From the NCBI RefSeq assembly GCF_000711235.1, contig NZ_JOMI01000005.1, positions 1 to 64,000 on the forward strand: a stretch of DNA of 64,000 nt, in the 5' to 3' direction. Position 1 is the stretch's first letter. Each line of letters starts with the position of its first letter. The stretch comes from Prevotella sp. 10(H). GTDB lineage: Bacteria > Bacteroidota > Bacteroidia > Bacteroidales > Dysgonomonadaceae. Of this stretch, positions 34,421-42,895 are shown piece after piece. The notes below the pieces were generated by a model, which was given only the letters and a program-made list of their open reading frames with translations, did not search any database and was not told where the DNA came from. Both the position numbers and the translations under genes were made by a program.

Positions 34421-35665
34421 ATGAACCTGAACATACAAAAAGGAGGACACCTGTTTACTTTTTTCTGCCTGTATATAGCGCAGTCTATACCTATGAGCTT
34501 CTTTTCTACGGTATTGCCCGTTATCATGCGGCAACAGAATTTTTCACTCGAAACAATAGGTATGCTCCAATTGCTGAAACTTCCCTGGATACTCAAATTC
34601 CTTTGGTCGCCTGTAGTAGACCGCAGCACATACAAGCTGAACGATTTCAAACGCTGGATATTCTCTTCCGAACTGATATATGCAAGTATTATTCTTGCCG
34701 TTTCGTTCCTCAATTTTCAGACTACTCCATATCTTATTATAGGACTAATCATTCTATCATTCATAGCATCCGCCACGCAGGACATTGCAACCGACTCATT
34801 GGCTGTCCTGTCTTTCAGTAAGAAAGACAAAAGTCTTGCAAACAGCATGCAGTCGATGGGTAGCTTTGCAGGTGCCATGGTAGGCGGCGGACTACTATTA
34901 TTACTTTATCATAAATTCGGATGGGGCAACCTCCTACCCTTTCTTGCACTATTTGTTATTATAGCTATCATCCCCTTATTCTTTTTCAAAGGCGGCAGGG
35001 GAAAGGAAATAATTAAGGCCAGACAAGAAGAAAGGCCCACAGCAAATGATATACTCGGCTTTTTTAAACAAAAAGGAATCGGTAAACAAGTTATATTCCT
35101 GTTCCTTTATTATGCAGGACTGATAGGTGTACTTGCCATGCTGAAACCCATGCTTGTAGATTACGGCTATGATATAAAGGAAATAGGCATTATGTCCGGA
35201 ATCGTAGGAACTTCAATCGGTTGCCTCGCTTCTTTCGCAGGAGGATTCATTGTACGGAAAATAGGAAGGCATGCTGCACGCCTGTTATTTGCTGTACTGA
35301 CTTTGTGTACTACCATTTATTTTTGTCTGCTGGTATCGGTACTTCCCGTCAATATAGCTACCTTGCACTTGGGAATATCTTTGTTGTGGGGAAGTTACGG
35401 TATGTCGGTCATAGTCGTTTATACGACTGCTATGGACTGCGTGCGTCCCGGGTACGAAGGTACGGACTTTACTATACAGACGGTAATAACCCACCTCAGC
35501 GGTATCATTATGGGAGTCAGCTCGGGTAAAATAGCCGCTATGATTACCTATAAGGGACTTTTTGTAGTGGAAATGTGTATTGCCGCCGTTTCGTTGATAT
35601 TTATATTATTTGCATTCAAACTAAGAGCGCCAAAGGAAAAAGATGAAACAAGAGCTACTGAATAA
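34421..35665 (+). CDS. MFS permease, RhtX/FptX- or AmpG-like
   Basis: The 414-residue inner membrane protein has about twelve membrane segments. The pattern FSLETIGMLQLLKLPWILKF, then LWSPVVDR and SATQDIATDSLAVLSFSKKD is typical of the AmpG/RhtX branch of the MFS. RhtX and FptX are single-protein importers of siderophores across the inner membrane; AmpG imports muropeptides. Placement after a TonB receptor gene (9 bp) and before hemN (23-bp overlap) favours import of the same iron chelate or porphyrin that the receptor brings into the periplasm. No binding protein or ABC ATPase is present, which fits a single-unit permease. Confidence 0.85.
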   Translation: MNLNIQKGGHLFTFFCLYIAQSIPMSFFSTVLPVIMRQQNFSLETIGMLQLLKLPWILKFLWSPVVDRSTYKLNDFKRWIFSSELIYASIILAVSFLNFQTTPYLIIGLIILSFIASATQDIATDSLAVLSFSKKDKSLANSMQSMGSFAGAMVGGGLLLLLYHKFGWGNLLPFLALFVIIAIIPLFFFKGGRGKEIIKARQEERPTANDILGFFKQKGIGKQVIFLFLYYAGLIGVLAMLKPMLVDYGYDIKEIGIMSGIVGTSIGCLASFAGGFIVRKIGRHAARLLFAVLTLCTTIYFCLLVSVLPVNIATLHLGISLLWGSYGMSVIVVYTTAMDCVRPGYEGTDFTIQTVITHLSGIIMGVSSGKIAAMITYKGLFVVEMCIAAVSLIFILFAFKLRAPKEKDETRATE

Positions 35666-37010
35666 ATACAGTATACCTGTACCACGATATACAAGCTATC
35701 CGCCTGCGAATTTCTTTAACGAATCGTTTACAGCCGAGCAATTCCGGCAGGTAGTTTTAGAATCCAATAAGCAGAATCCGCAGCATATTTCTGTTTATAT
35801 ACATATTCCGTTCTGCTATCAGATGTGTTTTTATTGCGGCTGCAATTCGCAGTTACTGAAGGATAATGATATTGTACTGAAATATATAGATGCGCTGAAA
35901 AAGGAAATCCGTCAGCTTCTTCCCCTACTCGACCATAACCGCAAAATATCTCAGATACATTACGGAGGCGGTACACCGACGTCTCAACCCGTTTCGGTAC
36001 TAAAAGAACTGAATCAGATGATATTGTCGGAGTTCGACTGCATAGAATATCCCGAGATAGCAATTGAATGTCATCCCGGGTATGCAGATGAAAGCTATTG
36101 GAATGATTTGGTAGATGCAGGCTTTAACCGTATCAGTCTCGGTATACAGGATTTTAACGAAGATGTATTGAAAGCATCGAACCGGAAAGCTTCACGCATG
36201 CCTGTAGAAAAGATATTCGAAATATTAAGAGCCAGAGGTATTTCCCTGAATATGGATTTTATATACGGGCTGCCTATGCAAACTGTGGAATCATTTTCCG
36301 ATACTATCAATAAGGCTATAGTATTAAGGCCCGACCGCATCGTCACTTTCTCCTATGCGCATGTGCCATGGGTAAATGAACTGCAAAAGAATCTTGAAAA
36401 AACAGGGCTGCCGTCTGTAGAATTAAAGAGTAAGATATACCAAACTACAAAAGACTTATTGACCGATGCCGGATATAAAACCATTGGCTTAGACCACTTC
36501 GTACTTCCCAATGACGAATTATACGAAGCACAGCAATCGAATACACTACACCGCAATTTTCAGGGATACTGCACACGACGCACTACAGGACAAGTCTATG
36601 CTTTCGGGATAACGGGTATCAGCCAGCTGGCAACAGCCTATGCGCAGAATACAAAAGACCTGAACACATACATAAAACAAGTGAATGAAGGCAAATTCCC
36701 CATTGCAAAAGGTTATATATTGAATGAAGAAGAGCAGATTATACGGGAAGTCATTTCACAACTGATGTGCAATTATACAATCAATTGGCAAAATTTGGCT
36801 GATGATATGGAAATATCGGTTGATAAAATAAAATCGGCTATAAATTACAATGAAACTGCACTGAAAGAGTTCGCCACAGACGGAATAATCACATACAATG
36901 ATGAGACGATAAGTATCTTACCCGATGCAAGACCTTTTGTGCGCAATGTTGCCGCCTCATTTGATAAACTGCTTTCTACAAAGGAAAACAGGTATTCAAA
37001 ATCAATATAA
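35643..37010 (+). CDS. hemN: Oxygen-independent coproporphyrinogen III dehydrogenase
   Basis: The 455-residue radical SAM enzyme oxidatively decarboxylates coproporphyrinogen III to protoporphyrinogen IX without oxygen. The N-terminus PRYTSYPPANFF is typical of true HemN. The cluster motif is CYQMCFYCGC (CxxxCxxC plus the extra Cys seen in HemN). Further marks are HYGGGTPTSQP, GFNRISLGIQDFNEDVLKA, FIYGLPMQT, GLDHFVLPNDEL, and LHRNFQGYCTRRTT, which resembles the HemN RNFQGYTT region. The C-terminus (ARPFVRNVAASFDKLL) is also HemN-like, which argues against the heme-degrading HutW/ChuW relatives. The gene overlaps the permease gene by 23 bp. Its presence in an uptake operon suggests use of imported coproporphyrin(ogen). 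Confidence 0.88.
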   Translation: MKQELLNKYSIPVPRYTSYPPANFFNESFTAEQFRQVVLESNKQNPQHISVYIHIPFCYQMCFYCGCNSQLLKDNDIVLKYIDALKKEIRQLLPLLDHNRKISQIHYGGGTPTSQPVSVLKELNQMILSEFDCIEYPEIAIECHPGYADESYWNDLVDAGFNRISLGIQDFNEDVLKASNRKASRMPVEKIFEILRARGISLNMDFIYGLPMQTVESFSDTINKAIVLRPDRIVTFSYAHVPWVNELQKNLEKTGLPSVELKSKIYQTTKDLLTDAGYKTIGLDHFVLPNDELYEAQQSNTLHRNFQGYCTRRTTGQVYAFGITGISQLATAYAQNTKDLNTYIKQVNEGKFPIAKGYILNEEEQIIREVISQLMCNYTINWQNLADDMEISVDKIKSAINYNETALKEFATDGIITYNDETISILPDARPFVRNVAASFDKLLSTKENRYSKSI

Positions 37011-37012
37011 AT

Positions 37013-37384
37013 TTAAGCGAAAGTCAATATTTCGTTGATAAAGAATACGGCTACGCATGAGATTATCAACGATACAAGGCAAACGGAAAGCGACTTCACG
37101 CTTCTGCCTATAGTTGATATTAATGCCCAGATAAATAAAATAAGGAAAACTGCTCCGTAGATAAAATCCCGCACGGGATATTTTACCGTTTCTTTATAAT
37201 ACGATTCATCGAGAGGCACCATATCCCCTGACGGTATTTTCGAAACTGTTTCGAAGAATGTAGCATTGCCAAAGCTGTAGAAATAAGTGACGAACATATA
37301 TCCGCTCAGTAATAAAGCGAAAATGGATATGATTCTGAAACCGACATTGGTATGCTGCTTGTAGTTATTGTAATTTTCGTTCAT
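37013..37384 (-). CDS. Small membrane protein of unknown function
   Basis: The 123-residue protein has three predicted membrane helices (about 17-34 IISIFALLLSGYMFVTYF, 75-92 FIYGAVFLILFIWALIS and 99-121 LSVCLVSLIISCVAVFFI) and a periplasmic or cytoplasmic loop of about 40 residues after the first. I recognise no family. It converges with hemN, with only two bases between the two stops. There is no evidence of joint function. Confidence 0.6.
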   Translation of the reverse strand: MNENYNNYKQHTNVGFRIISIFALLLSGYMFVTYFYSFGNATFFETVSKIPSGDMVPLDESYYKETVKYPVRDFIYGAVFLILFIWALISTIGRSVKSLSVCLVSLIISCVAVFFINEILTFA

Positions 37385-37463
37385 TGTCTATACTTTATAC
37401 CATCATCCTGTGATGAGAATGACGGTACAAAGTTATAACATTATTGCTTTTCTTACAATTATC

Positions 37464-38429
37464 TTATTCTTTAATAAAGCTGACAATATTATCTATCACC
37501 TCTTTCATTACAGGCTTATCGGGATTCATATATGAATCTTTCAGCTGAGTCTGTTGATCCGTCGTCGTGCTATTTTTCATCACATGATCCATATTCTCTA
37601 CAATAATCTTCTTTGCTTTTTTGTTTGCAGTTGCCAACAGATCCGCTTCCTTTACCGATACCTGTATATCGGTTGTGCCCTGTATAATAAGAATAGGAAT
37701 AGTAAGCTGTGAAATTTCTTTCTGCGGATTATATTTGAACCATGAAATCATATAAGGCTGCACACTAGGACGAAATAATGTATTCATTGAGGGCGGAATA
37801 TGTGCTATAGTTTCTCCTTTTTCAAGTTTATCGATATAAGAAAATATCATGTCTTTTGTTGCCTGTGGCTGCAATGCCAGTTGCTTTCCTAACTGTTCTT
37901 TAAGGATATCGCCTGCCGGGACACCTACTCCGGCAATAGAAACATATTTGGAAACCTTAGTGTTATTTTTTGCTGCCACCATCCCTATAAGAGAGCCTTC
38001 ACTGTGTCCAATAATTATTATATCCGAAAATCTTTTATCTTTCGATAGTAATTCCACCCAGCCTTTTACATCATTTATATAATCCTCGAACCGCAGGTCA
38101 GCCTCACTTTTTGCAGCGCTTGCGCTCTCTCCTATTGCCCGTTTGTCGAATGTAAGGGCAGCAATACCATTAGAACAAAGGGCATCGGAAAGCATCTTCA
38201 ATGAATTATTTTTAGTAGACGGTTGATTTCCGTTACGGTCTGTAGGGCCTGAACCCGCAATAAGAATAGCTACCGGAATAGCTTTATTATCGGCCGGATA
38301 TACTTTTAATGTACCATGTATATCTCCTGTCGCGGTTTTGAGTACAATTGGTTCCTCTATATTCAGGAACTGTGCTGATAGTGACCATGAAAACACCAAA
38401 AACAGTGTAAGGGATAATAACTTTTTCAT
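37464..38429 (-). CDS. Alpha/beta hydrolase, exported
   Basis: I start at ATG 38429 (MKKLLSLTLFLVFSWSLSAQ), which begins the signal peptide; ATG 38438 adds three residues. The mature enzyme of about 300 residues is a serine alpha/beta hydrolase. An oxyanion-loop-like segment is AILIAGSGPTDRNGNQP, the nucleophile elbow is GHSEGS in IIIIGHSEGSLIGMVAA, a late Asp lies in LIIQGTTDIQVSVKEADLL and the His in ENMDHVMKN. The substrate is unknown, perhaps an ester or peptide. Its start lies 9 bp after the stop of the Yip1-like gene, so it is probably the last gene of the DUF2089 operon. Confidence 0.82.
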   Translation of the reverse strand: MKKLLSLTLFLVFSWSLSAQFLNIEEPIVLKTATGDIHGTLKVYPADNKAIPVAILIAGSGPTDRNGNQPSTKNNSLKMLSDALCSNGIAALTFDKRAIGESASAAKSEADLRFEDYINDVKGWVELLSKDKRFSDIIIIGHSEGSLIGMVAAKNNTKVSKYVSIAGVGVPAGDILKEQLGKQLALQPQATKDMIFSYIDKLEKGETIAHIPPSMNTLFRPSVQPYMISWFKYNPQKEISQLTIPILIIQGTTDIQVSVKEADLLATANKKAKKIIVENMDHVMKNSTTTDQQTQLKDSYMNPDKPVMKEVIDNIVSFIKE

Positions 38430-38438
38430 ATACATCAA

Positions 38439-39047
38439 TTATAAAATGATAAAAAGTAATACTTTCGATATAATTTCAGCTATCAATAGACCTAAGGCAA
38501 AAGTTAGTCCACCGACAACTCCTTTTGCATTTGTCGATACCGAATAAGCATTATACATCAGCACAATATTCCAGACAGCAATTACCACAATAAGCAGAGC
38601 TATACCTATTATCATAAGAATGTTTTCCATCAGCACAGCTGTTATTTCAGTCAGATTTACAACATCAATATCACCAAAACAAAGATGAAAAGATGGAATA
38701 AATCCAAGCAATGCAGCAAATATCAACGGAATACGCGCCATTGCCACGGTTCCTGCAACATCAATAATCCTCACAGACGATTTGGTTACAATACGACCAG
38801 TCACATACAGAACAATTGTGAGTGTCCCCCATCCTATTAATTGATATAATGCATGATTGATGTACGGACTTGGAAAATCGGGACAGCCATAATGAATATC
38901 TAAAGCGCCGTCGAAATGAGTGTCGCTGAGATGTCCCAAAACCGACAATAACGCTAATACAAAGACACCGATTAGCAGGGATTTAGTACCTGCAATAAAC
39001 TTAAATGGCGTAAACAGCCACGCTTTAATCGTTTTTTCACTTTTCAT
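38439..39047 (-). CDS. Yip1-like multi-pass membrane protein
   Basis: The 202-residue protein has about five membrane helices (around 24-42, 68-86, 98-117, 135-160 and 178-200). The pattern of helices and the LYQLIGWGTLTIVLYVTGRI and VAGTVAMARIPLIFAALLGF segments recall the bacterial Yip1/YIP1-family proteins, whose function is not known. A soluble insert near 45-65 with Cys and His residues (HFDGALDIHYGCPDFPSPYI) lies between helices one and two. Its start codon overlaps the DUF2089 gene by 11 bp, which suggests coupled translation, and the hydrolase gene follows directly. Confidence 0.65.
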   Translation of the reverse strand: MKSEKTIKAWLFTPFKFIAGTKSLLIGVFVLALLSVLGHLSDTHFDGALDIHYGCPDFPSPYINHALYQLIGWGTLTIVLYVTGRIVTKSSVRIIDVAGTVAMARIPLIFAALLGFIPSFHLCFGDIDVVNLTEITAVLMENILMIIGIALLIVVIAVWNIVLMYNAYSVSTNAKGVVGGLTFALGLLIAEIISKVLLFIIL

Positions 39048-39300
39048 AGTTTTTTATTTTTTGTATTATATCATCTAATAAATTTCTTACAGTCGGGTAA
39101 CTCAGCCCCAAATCTTTCGCCATTTCTTTAAGGCTTCCGCTATTCTTTACAAATTTGAGAATGAAATCCTGTTCGTCGACAGACATTTGGGCTAGTACCG
39201 GCAGTGGGTAAAGTCCATGGACCTCTGTACCACAGTTTTCACATATCAGGCTTTTAACTTTTAGTTGACTCTGGCAACTCGGACAATTACATGGTAACAT
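39037..39300 (-). CDS. DUF2089-type zinc-ribbon/HTH regulator
   Basis: The 87-residue protein has two CxxC pairs (CNCPSC and CENC) that form an N-terminal zinc ribbon, then a helical segment with QMSVDEQDFILKFVKNSGSL and a helix-turn-helix (KEMAKDLGLSYPTVRNLLDD). This is the DUF2089 architecture, a small DNA-binding protein. It heads an operon with a Yip1-like membrane protein and an exported hydrolase, so it may regulate them. Such zinc-ribbon/HTH plus membrane-protein pairs are frequent in bacteria, but no function has been shown for this one. Confidence 0.82.
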   Translation of the reverse strand: MLPCNCPSCQSQLKVKSLICENCGTEVHGLYPLPVLAQMSVDEQDFILKFVKNSGSLKEMAKDLGLSYPTVRNLLDDIIQKIKNYEK

Positions 39301-39512
39301 AATTATTTTATTTTGAATAAAAGTAATAATTATTTAAATAAAATCAATATACAAATAAATAAAATTAAAAATTTTATGATATAATTTAAAATATATATTA
39401 GTTTTCTGTCTTTTTTAGGAATAATTTAACTTTCCAAAACCTTATACATATATCTTTTGTTCTTATTCATATAGAGATTAAAATTCTCTTCCATTTTTAC
39501 TATAAACTATAT

Positions 39513-40835
39513 ATGGAATATTATCATGTAATACTTTTCCTGCTTGCAATAGCTATCGGTATATCGGCCGTTGCACCGAAAATCAAGGTACCCTATCCCG
39601 TTTTATTAATGATTGTAGGTATAATAGTAGGCTTTATTCCGGGATTTCATTATGTACCTATCGATCCGGATGTAGTATTCCTCTTATTCTTACCGCCTTT
39701 ACTTTACGATGCCACTATAAATATGTCTTTTCCTGATTTCAGGGCTAACTTCAGGACAATATCCATGATGGCTGTCATGCTGGTCTTCATTTCTATGACG
39801 GCCATTGCAGTGGTAGCCCGCTTGTTTATTCCGGACATATCATGGCCTGTAGCTTTTGTTATCGGAGCCATACTCTCCCCACCCGATGCGGTGGCCGCTA
39901 CAGGGATAACCAAAAGCCTCAACCTTTCGCACCGTACAAATACAATCTTGGAAGGTGAAAGCCTTATAAACGATGCTTCTGCACTTACCGCCTACAGGAT
40001 AGCATTGGGTGTGGCAACGGGAGGAATATTTTCGTTCTGGGAGGCCGGTTTTGAATTTATCGCAGCTATTGCCGGAGGATGTCTTATCGGAGCCATTATG
40101 GCAATTATCTTTTGCTATACAGTATCGAAGGTCAAACTCGAAAATGCCGCCATAATTAGCCTGAATCTGATGCTTCCGTTTGTAGCATATCAGTTTGCAG
40201 AAGTACTCCATGTATCGGGTGTGTTAGCTGTGGTATTTATGGGTATAGTTATTGCCAAACGCGCTCATAAGAATAAAATATTATCCGATATAACCCGTGT
40301 ACAGTCAAAACCTGTATGGTCTACAATTATATATTTACTGAGTGGTCTTATTTTTATTCTGATAGGCCTTGAGTTTCCGCAGATATTGAGAGGTATTCCT
40401 TTAACCACAGTATTTTCTCTTATGATAAGTGCATTTGCAATTTTCTTTATCGCTCTTATTATACGTATTGCTGTCATATTCCGCCATAAATTCAGACTGG
40501 ATAAAATAATCTCCATTGTAAACAGTGACGGCTACAGCGAAAAAGTTTCGCCCGAACATGCCGAAAGGATGAGACAGGTAAAACCATTGACATTGAAAGA
40601 TGCATTTATTATCGGCTGGGCAGGTATGCGGGGTATCGTTTCGGTTGCAACGGCTATTGCCTTACCTGTTACACTGGCGAATGGTGAAGATTTTCCTCAA
40701 CGCAACAGTATTATATTCCTCACATTCCTCGTCGTTATACTTATGCTGATTATACAGGGTATGGGATTACCATTACTTATAAAATGGATGAAAGTAGAAG
40801 TTGTGGAAGATGATAATCCCGAAATAATGGAATAA
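39513..40835 (+). CDS. CPA1-family Na+/H+ antiporter
   Basis: The 440-residue protein has about twelve membrane helices. It carries the CPA1 core: FLLFLPPLLYDATINMSFPD near residue 65, VIGAILSPPDAVAATGITKS near 120 with the ion-binding Asp in the SPPDA motif, and LEGESLINDASALTAYRIAL near 150 with the conserved ND pair. The late segment GWAGMRGIVSVATAIALP is also characteristic. It exchanges Na+ (or K+) for protons across the inner membrane and helps control pH. It is divergent from the DUF2089 operon with 212 bp between. A hairpin follows its stop codon. Confidence 0.92.
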   Translation: MEYYHVILFLLAIAIGISAVAPKIKVPYPVLLMIVGIIVGFIPGFHYVPIDPDVVFLLFLPPLLYDATINMSFPDFRANFRTISMMAVMLVFISMTAIAVVARLFIPDISWPVAFVIGAILSPPDAVAATGITKSLNLSHRTNTILEGESLINDASALTAYRIALGVATGGIFSFWEAGFEFIAAIAGGCLIGAIMAIIFCYTVSKVKLENAAIISLNLMLPFVAYQFAEVLHVSGVLAVVFMGIVIAKRAHKNKILSDITRVQSKPVWSTIIYLLSGLIFILIGLEFPQILRGIPLTTVFSLMISAFAIFFIALIIRIAVIFRHKFRLDKIISIVNSDGYSEKVSPEHAERMRQVKPLTLKDAFIIGWAGMRGIVSVATAIALPVTLANGEDFPQRNSIIFLTFLVVILMLIIQGMGLPLLIKWMKVEVVEDDNPEIME

Positions 40836-40843
40836 AAATACAA

Positions 40844-40873
40844 AAGCCCCCTGAAAAATCATTCAGGAGACTT
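40844..40873. terminator. Hairpin between convergent antiporter and PEPCK-like genes
   Basis: CCTGAA (40850-40855) pairs with TTCAGG (40862-40867) around a six-base loop; AAG and CTT at the outside can extend the stem after a short internal loop. It lies between two convergent genes and can serve both. T runs are weak, so confidence is moderate. Confidence 0.5.
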
Positions 40874-40894
40874 CCATACGTTATATAATCCAAA

Positions 40895-42628
40895 TCATTC
40901 GTTTATCAAAGTGAACAATTCTTCGGCTGCTTCGCGTGGGCCGTCTTTCGTCTTGCCTTCGATAGCAAGGGATGTATGCATCTCACCTATCTGAACGCCT
41001 GCGGCTTTCATGTCCTTGAAATAAGAACGGACAAGTTTTTCGGTTTCTTTTCTTTCTTGTACAGGACCGAACGGATTTGCAAAATAAGATTTCACCAATC
41101 CCTTTTCCGTGGTCGTTCCTTTAGCCTTACGCGCACCGTCTTCGAAAACAGTAATCGCTTTATCCAGATCGTCGTAAATAAGGATTTTCTTATCTGCTTC
41201 GTTATAGTTATTAGCATACAGGAAATAATCGACAGGATATCCCCTCGATATAATTTCATATGTAGAAATCGGAATAGTAACACGGGCATTCACCTTATCC
41301 ATGTTTGTGTACACTCCTTTATCCAGTTGCTCGAATGCATAAGCAGGATCGAGGTCGTCGACACGTACAAATGCTCCGATTTCTGTTCCGTAAGCCTTTA
41401 TAGTTCCGTCCTTTTCTTTCTTCAGATAACCCATATCGTCGAAAATCACACGCATATGGCGGATATAATTTTCATTCAGTGTGCGGAAAGCTTCCAGACT
41501 TTCTGATTTTCCGGCGCCGCTGTCACCCATGATAATTATATTAGATTCCTTACCGTTGCGGAGTACAATATTTACCATAGCACCGTGAATAGGAAGGCTC
41601 TTATTCTCTATTTGCTTCACATTATGTAACGTAAGCAGCATCTTCTTCATATAACCGAAGTAGTCGATATCGTCGCAATAGTTTGCATAGCCTACAAGGA
41701 TATCGTTTTTCTTATCTTTATAGTAGAAGGTGCGTTTTTCTTCATATCCGTCAGGGTAACCGAATACGTAAATCATGTCGGGCTTCTTACCGATATATTC
41801 TGTTTCGGTAGCAAGTTCGAACAAGTTAGCCAACCCAATACCATGCACCATAAAGTCCTTATGGAAATAAACGAATGTAAGCATATTGCCTACCTTAGCA
41901 GGAAAGACAAACCAGTCGTCTTCATTTAATACTATATTCTGTAAAGGGTTTTGCTGGTGCTCCTGAAATATTCCGTCACGTGTATTACGCTTAGTATAAG
42001 ATATGTACGGTGGCTGGAAAACAACAGTGCTGATAAACGGTATCGAAGCAAGTCCTTTATATTCTATAGGACAATTCCAGTTAACATCGTTCAATGTCAG
42101 TCCGGCATTGGCACCTGCTGTAGACTGGCGGTATATCCGGGTCTCATGACCGTTCACGGTAGTTTGTATCCTACGGCCTGTAGACAGTACTAATTCGTTA
42201 AACATATCGTTTGCCTGAATGAACCGTACATTTTGCAGACCGTCTCCCACGCGCGAATTTCTCACGATAGTGTAACGTTCGAGCCGTTTCCAGTAAGCAA
42301 ATAGTAGTTCTATAACTTCAAGGAATAAATCCTTGTCCTCGAAAAATTTCGAATATTTATTATCTACTGCTATTACTTCTTCTATATTGAAAACAGTTAA
42401 AAGTTTCAGCACTTCTATAAATGAATTTACCGTTTCATCCTCACTGCCAAAATATTCTGTGTAGTAATCGTAAATAACAACTTCTTCTTTTTTCAGTACT
42501 TGTTTTATGAAAGATTCGACAACGCGCCGAAATCCAAAACTATTGAGCAACTTTTGTTTAGTATCGCAATATTTGAGCGTAAAATTGATCATAGCTCTTC
42601 CTCTGGAAAGCGTAAACTCGTGTAACAT
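40895..42628 (-). CDS. PEP-carboxykinase-like P-loop protein
   Basis: The 577-residue cytoplasmic protein resembles a family often labelled PEP carboxykinase. The Walker A-like loop is IMGDSGAGKSESLEAF near residue 370, followed by MRVIFDDMGYL, where PEPCK and HPr kinase have their second acidic metal-binding motif, and AYGTEIGAFVRVDDLDP. The first 340 residues do not look like the usual PEPCK N-terminal domain, and I cannot see the Arg/Lys/His substrate set of ATP-type PEPCK. It could be a true but divergent PEPCK, an HPr-kinase-like protein kinase or something else. It stands alone on the minus strand, divergent from class I aldolase. A -7 box TATCTTTG lies at 42694-42687. Confidence 0.65.
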   Translation of the reverse strand: MLHEFTLSRGRAMINFTLKYCDTKQKLLNSFGFRRVVESFIKQVLKKEEVVIYDYYTEYFGSEDETVNSFIEVLKLLTVFNIEEVIAVDNKYSKFFEDKDLFLEVIELLFAYWKRLERYTIVRNSRVGDGLQNVRFIQANDMFNELVLSTGRRIQTTVNGHETRIYRQSTAGANAGLTLNDVNWNCPIEYKGLASIPFISTVVFQPPYISYTKRNTRDGIFQEHQQNPLQNIVLNEDDWFVFPAKVGNMLTFVYFHKDFMVHGIGLANLFELATETEYIGKKPDMIYVFGYPDGYEEKRTFYYKDKKNDILVGYANYCDDIDYFGYMKKMLLTLHNVKQIENKSLPIHGAMVNIVLRNGKESNIIIMGDSGAGKSESLEAFRTLNENYIRHMRVIFDDMGYLKKEKDGTIKAYGTEIGAFVRVDDLDPAYAFEQLDKGVYTNMDKVNARVTIPISTYEIISRGYPVDYFLYANNYNEADKKILIYDDLDKAITVFEDGARKAKGTTTEKGLVKSYFANPFGPVQERKETEKLVRSYFKDMKAAGVQIGEMHTSLAIEGKTKDGPREAAEELFTLINE

Positions 42629-42686
42629 AATGTTCTATATATGATTTAATAAATACAAAATGAGATATTTCCTTTAACAAACAAAG

Positions 42687-42694
42687 CAAAGATA
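42687..42694 (-). promoter_or_regulatory. -7 box before the PEPCK-like gene
   Basis: On the minus strand this reads TATCTTTG, a perfect TAnnTTTG. It would give a leader of about 50 nt. No clear -33 TTTG is seen 20 bp upstream. Confidence 0.4.
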
Positions 42695-42895
42695 ACAGAA
42701 TATTTTAATTTTAAGGTTATTTTGAAACATTATAAATAAAAGATATATGTTAAAATATCTTTCCTTAAATATTTAAATATACGCCTTATTCAAAAACTAA
42801 TATTCATCTGTTTTGTTCTAATATTAAATAGAAAGGAAATTTATAAACAATATATTATATATACTTAATTGTATGTATTTAAAACAATTGACATT

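Noticed and set aside
35643-37010. HutW/ChuW-type heme-degrading radical SAM enzyme
   Set aside because: The PRYTSYPPA start, RNFQGY segment and FVRNVAASFD end fit true HemN better.
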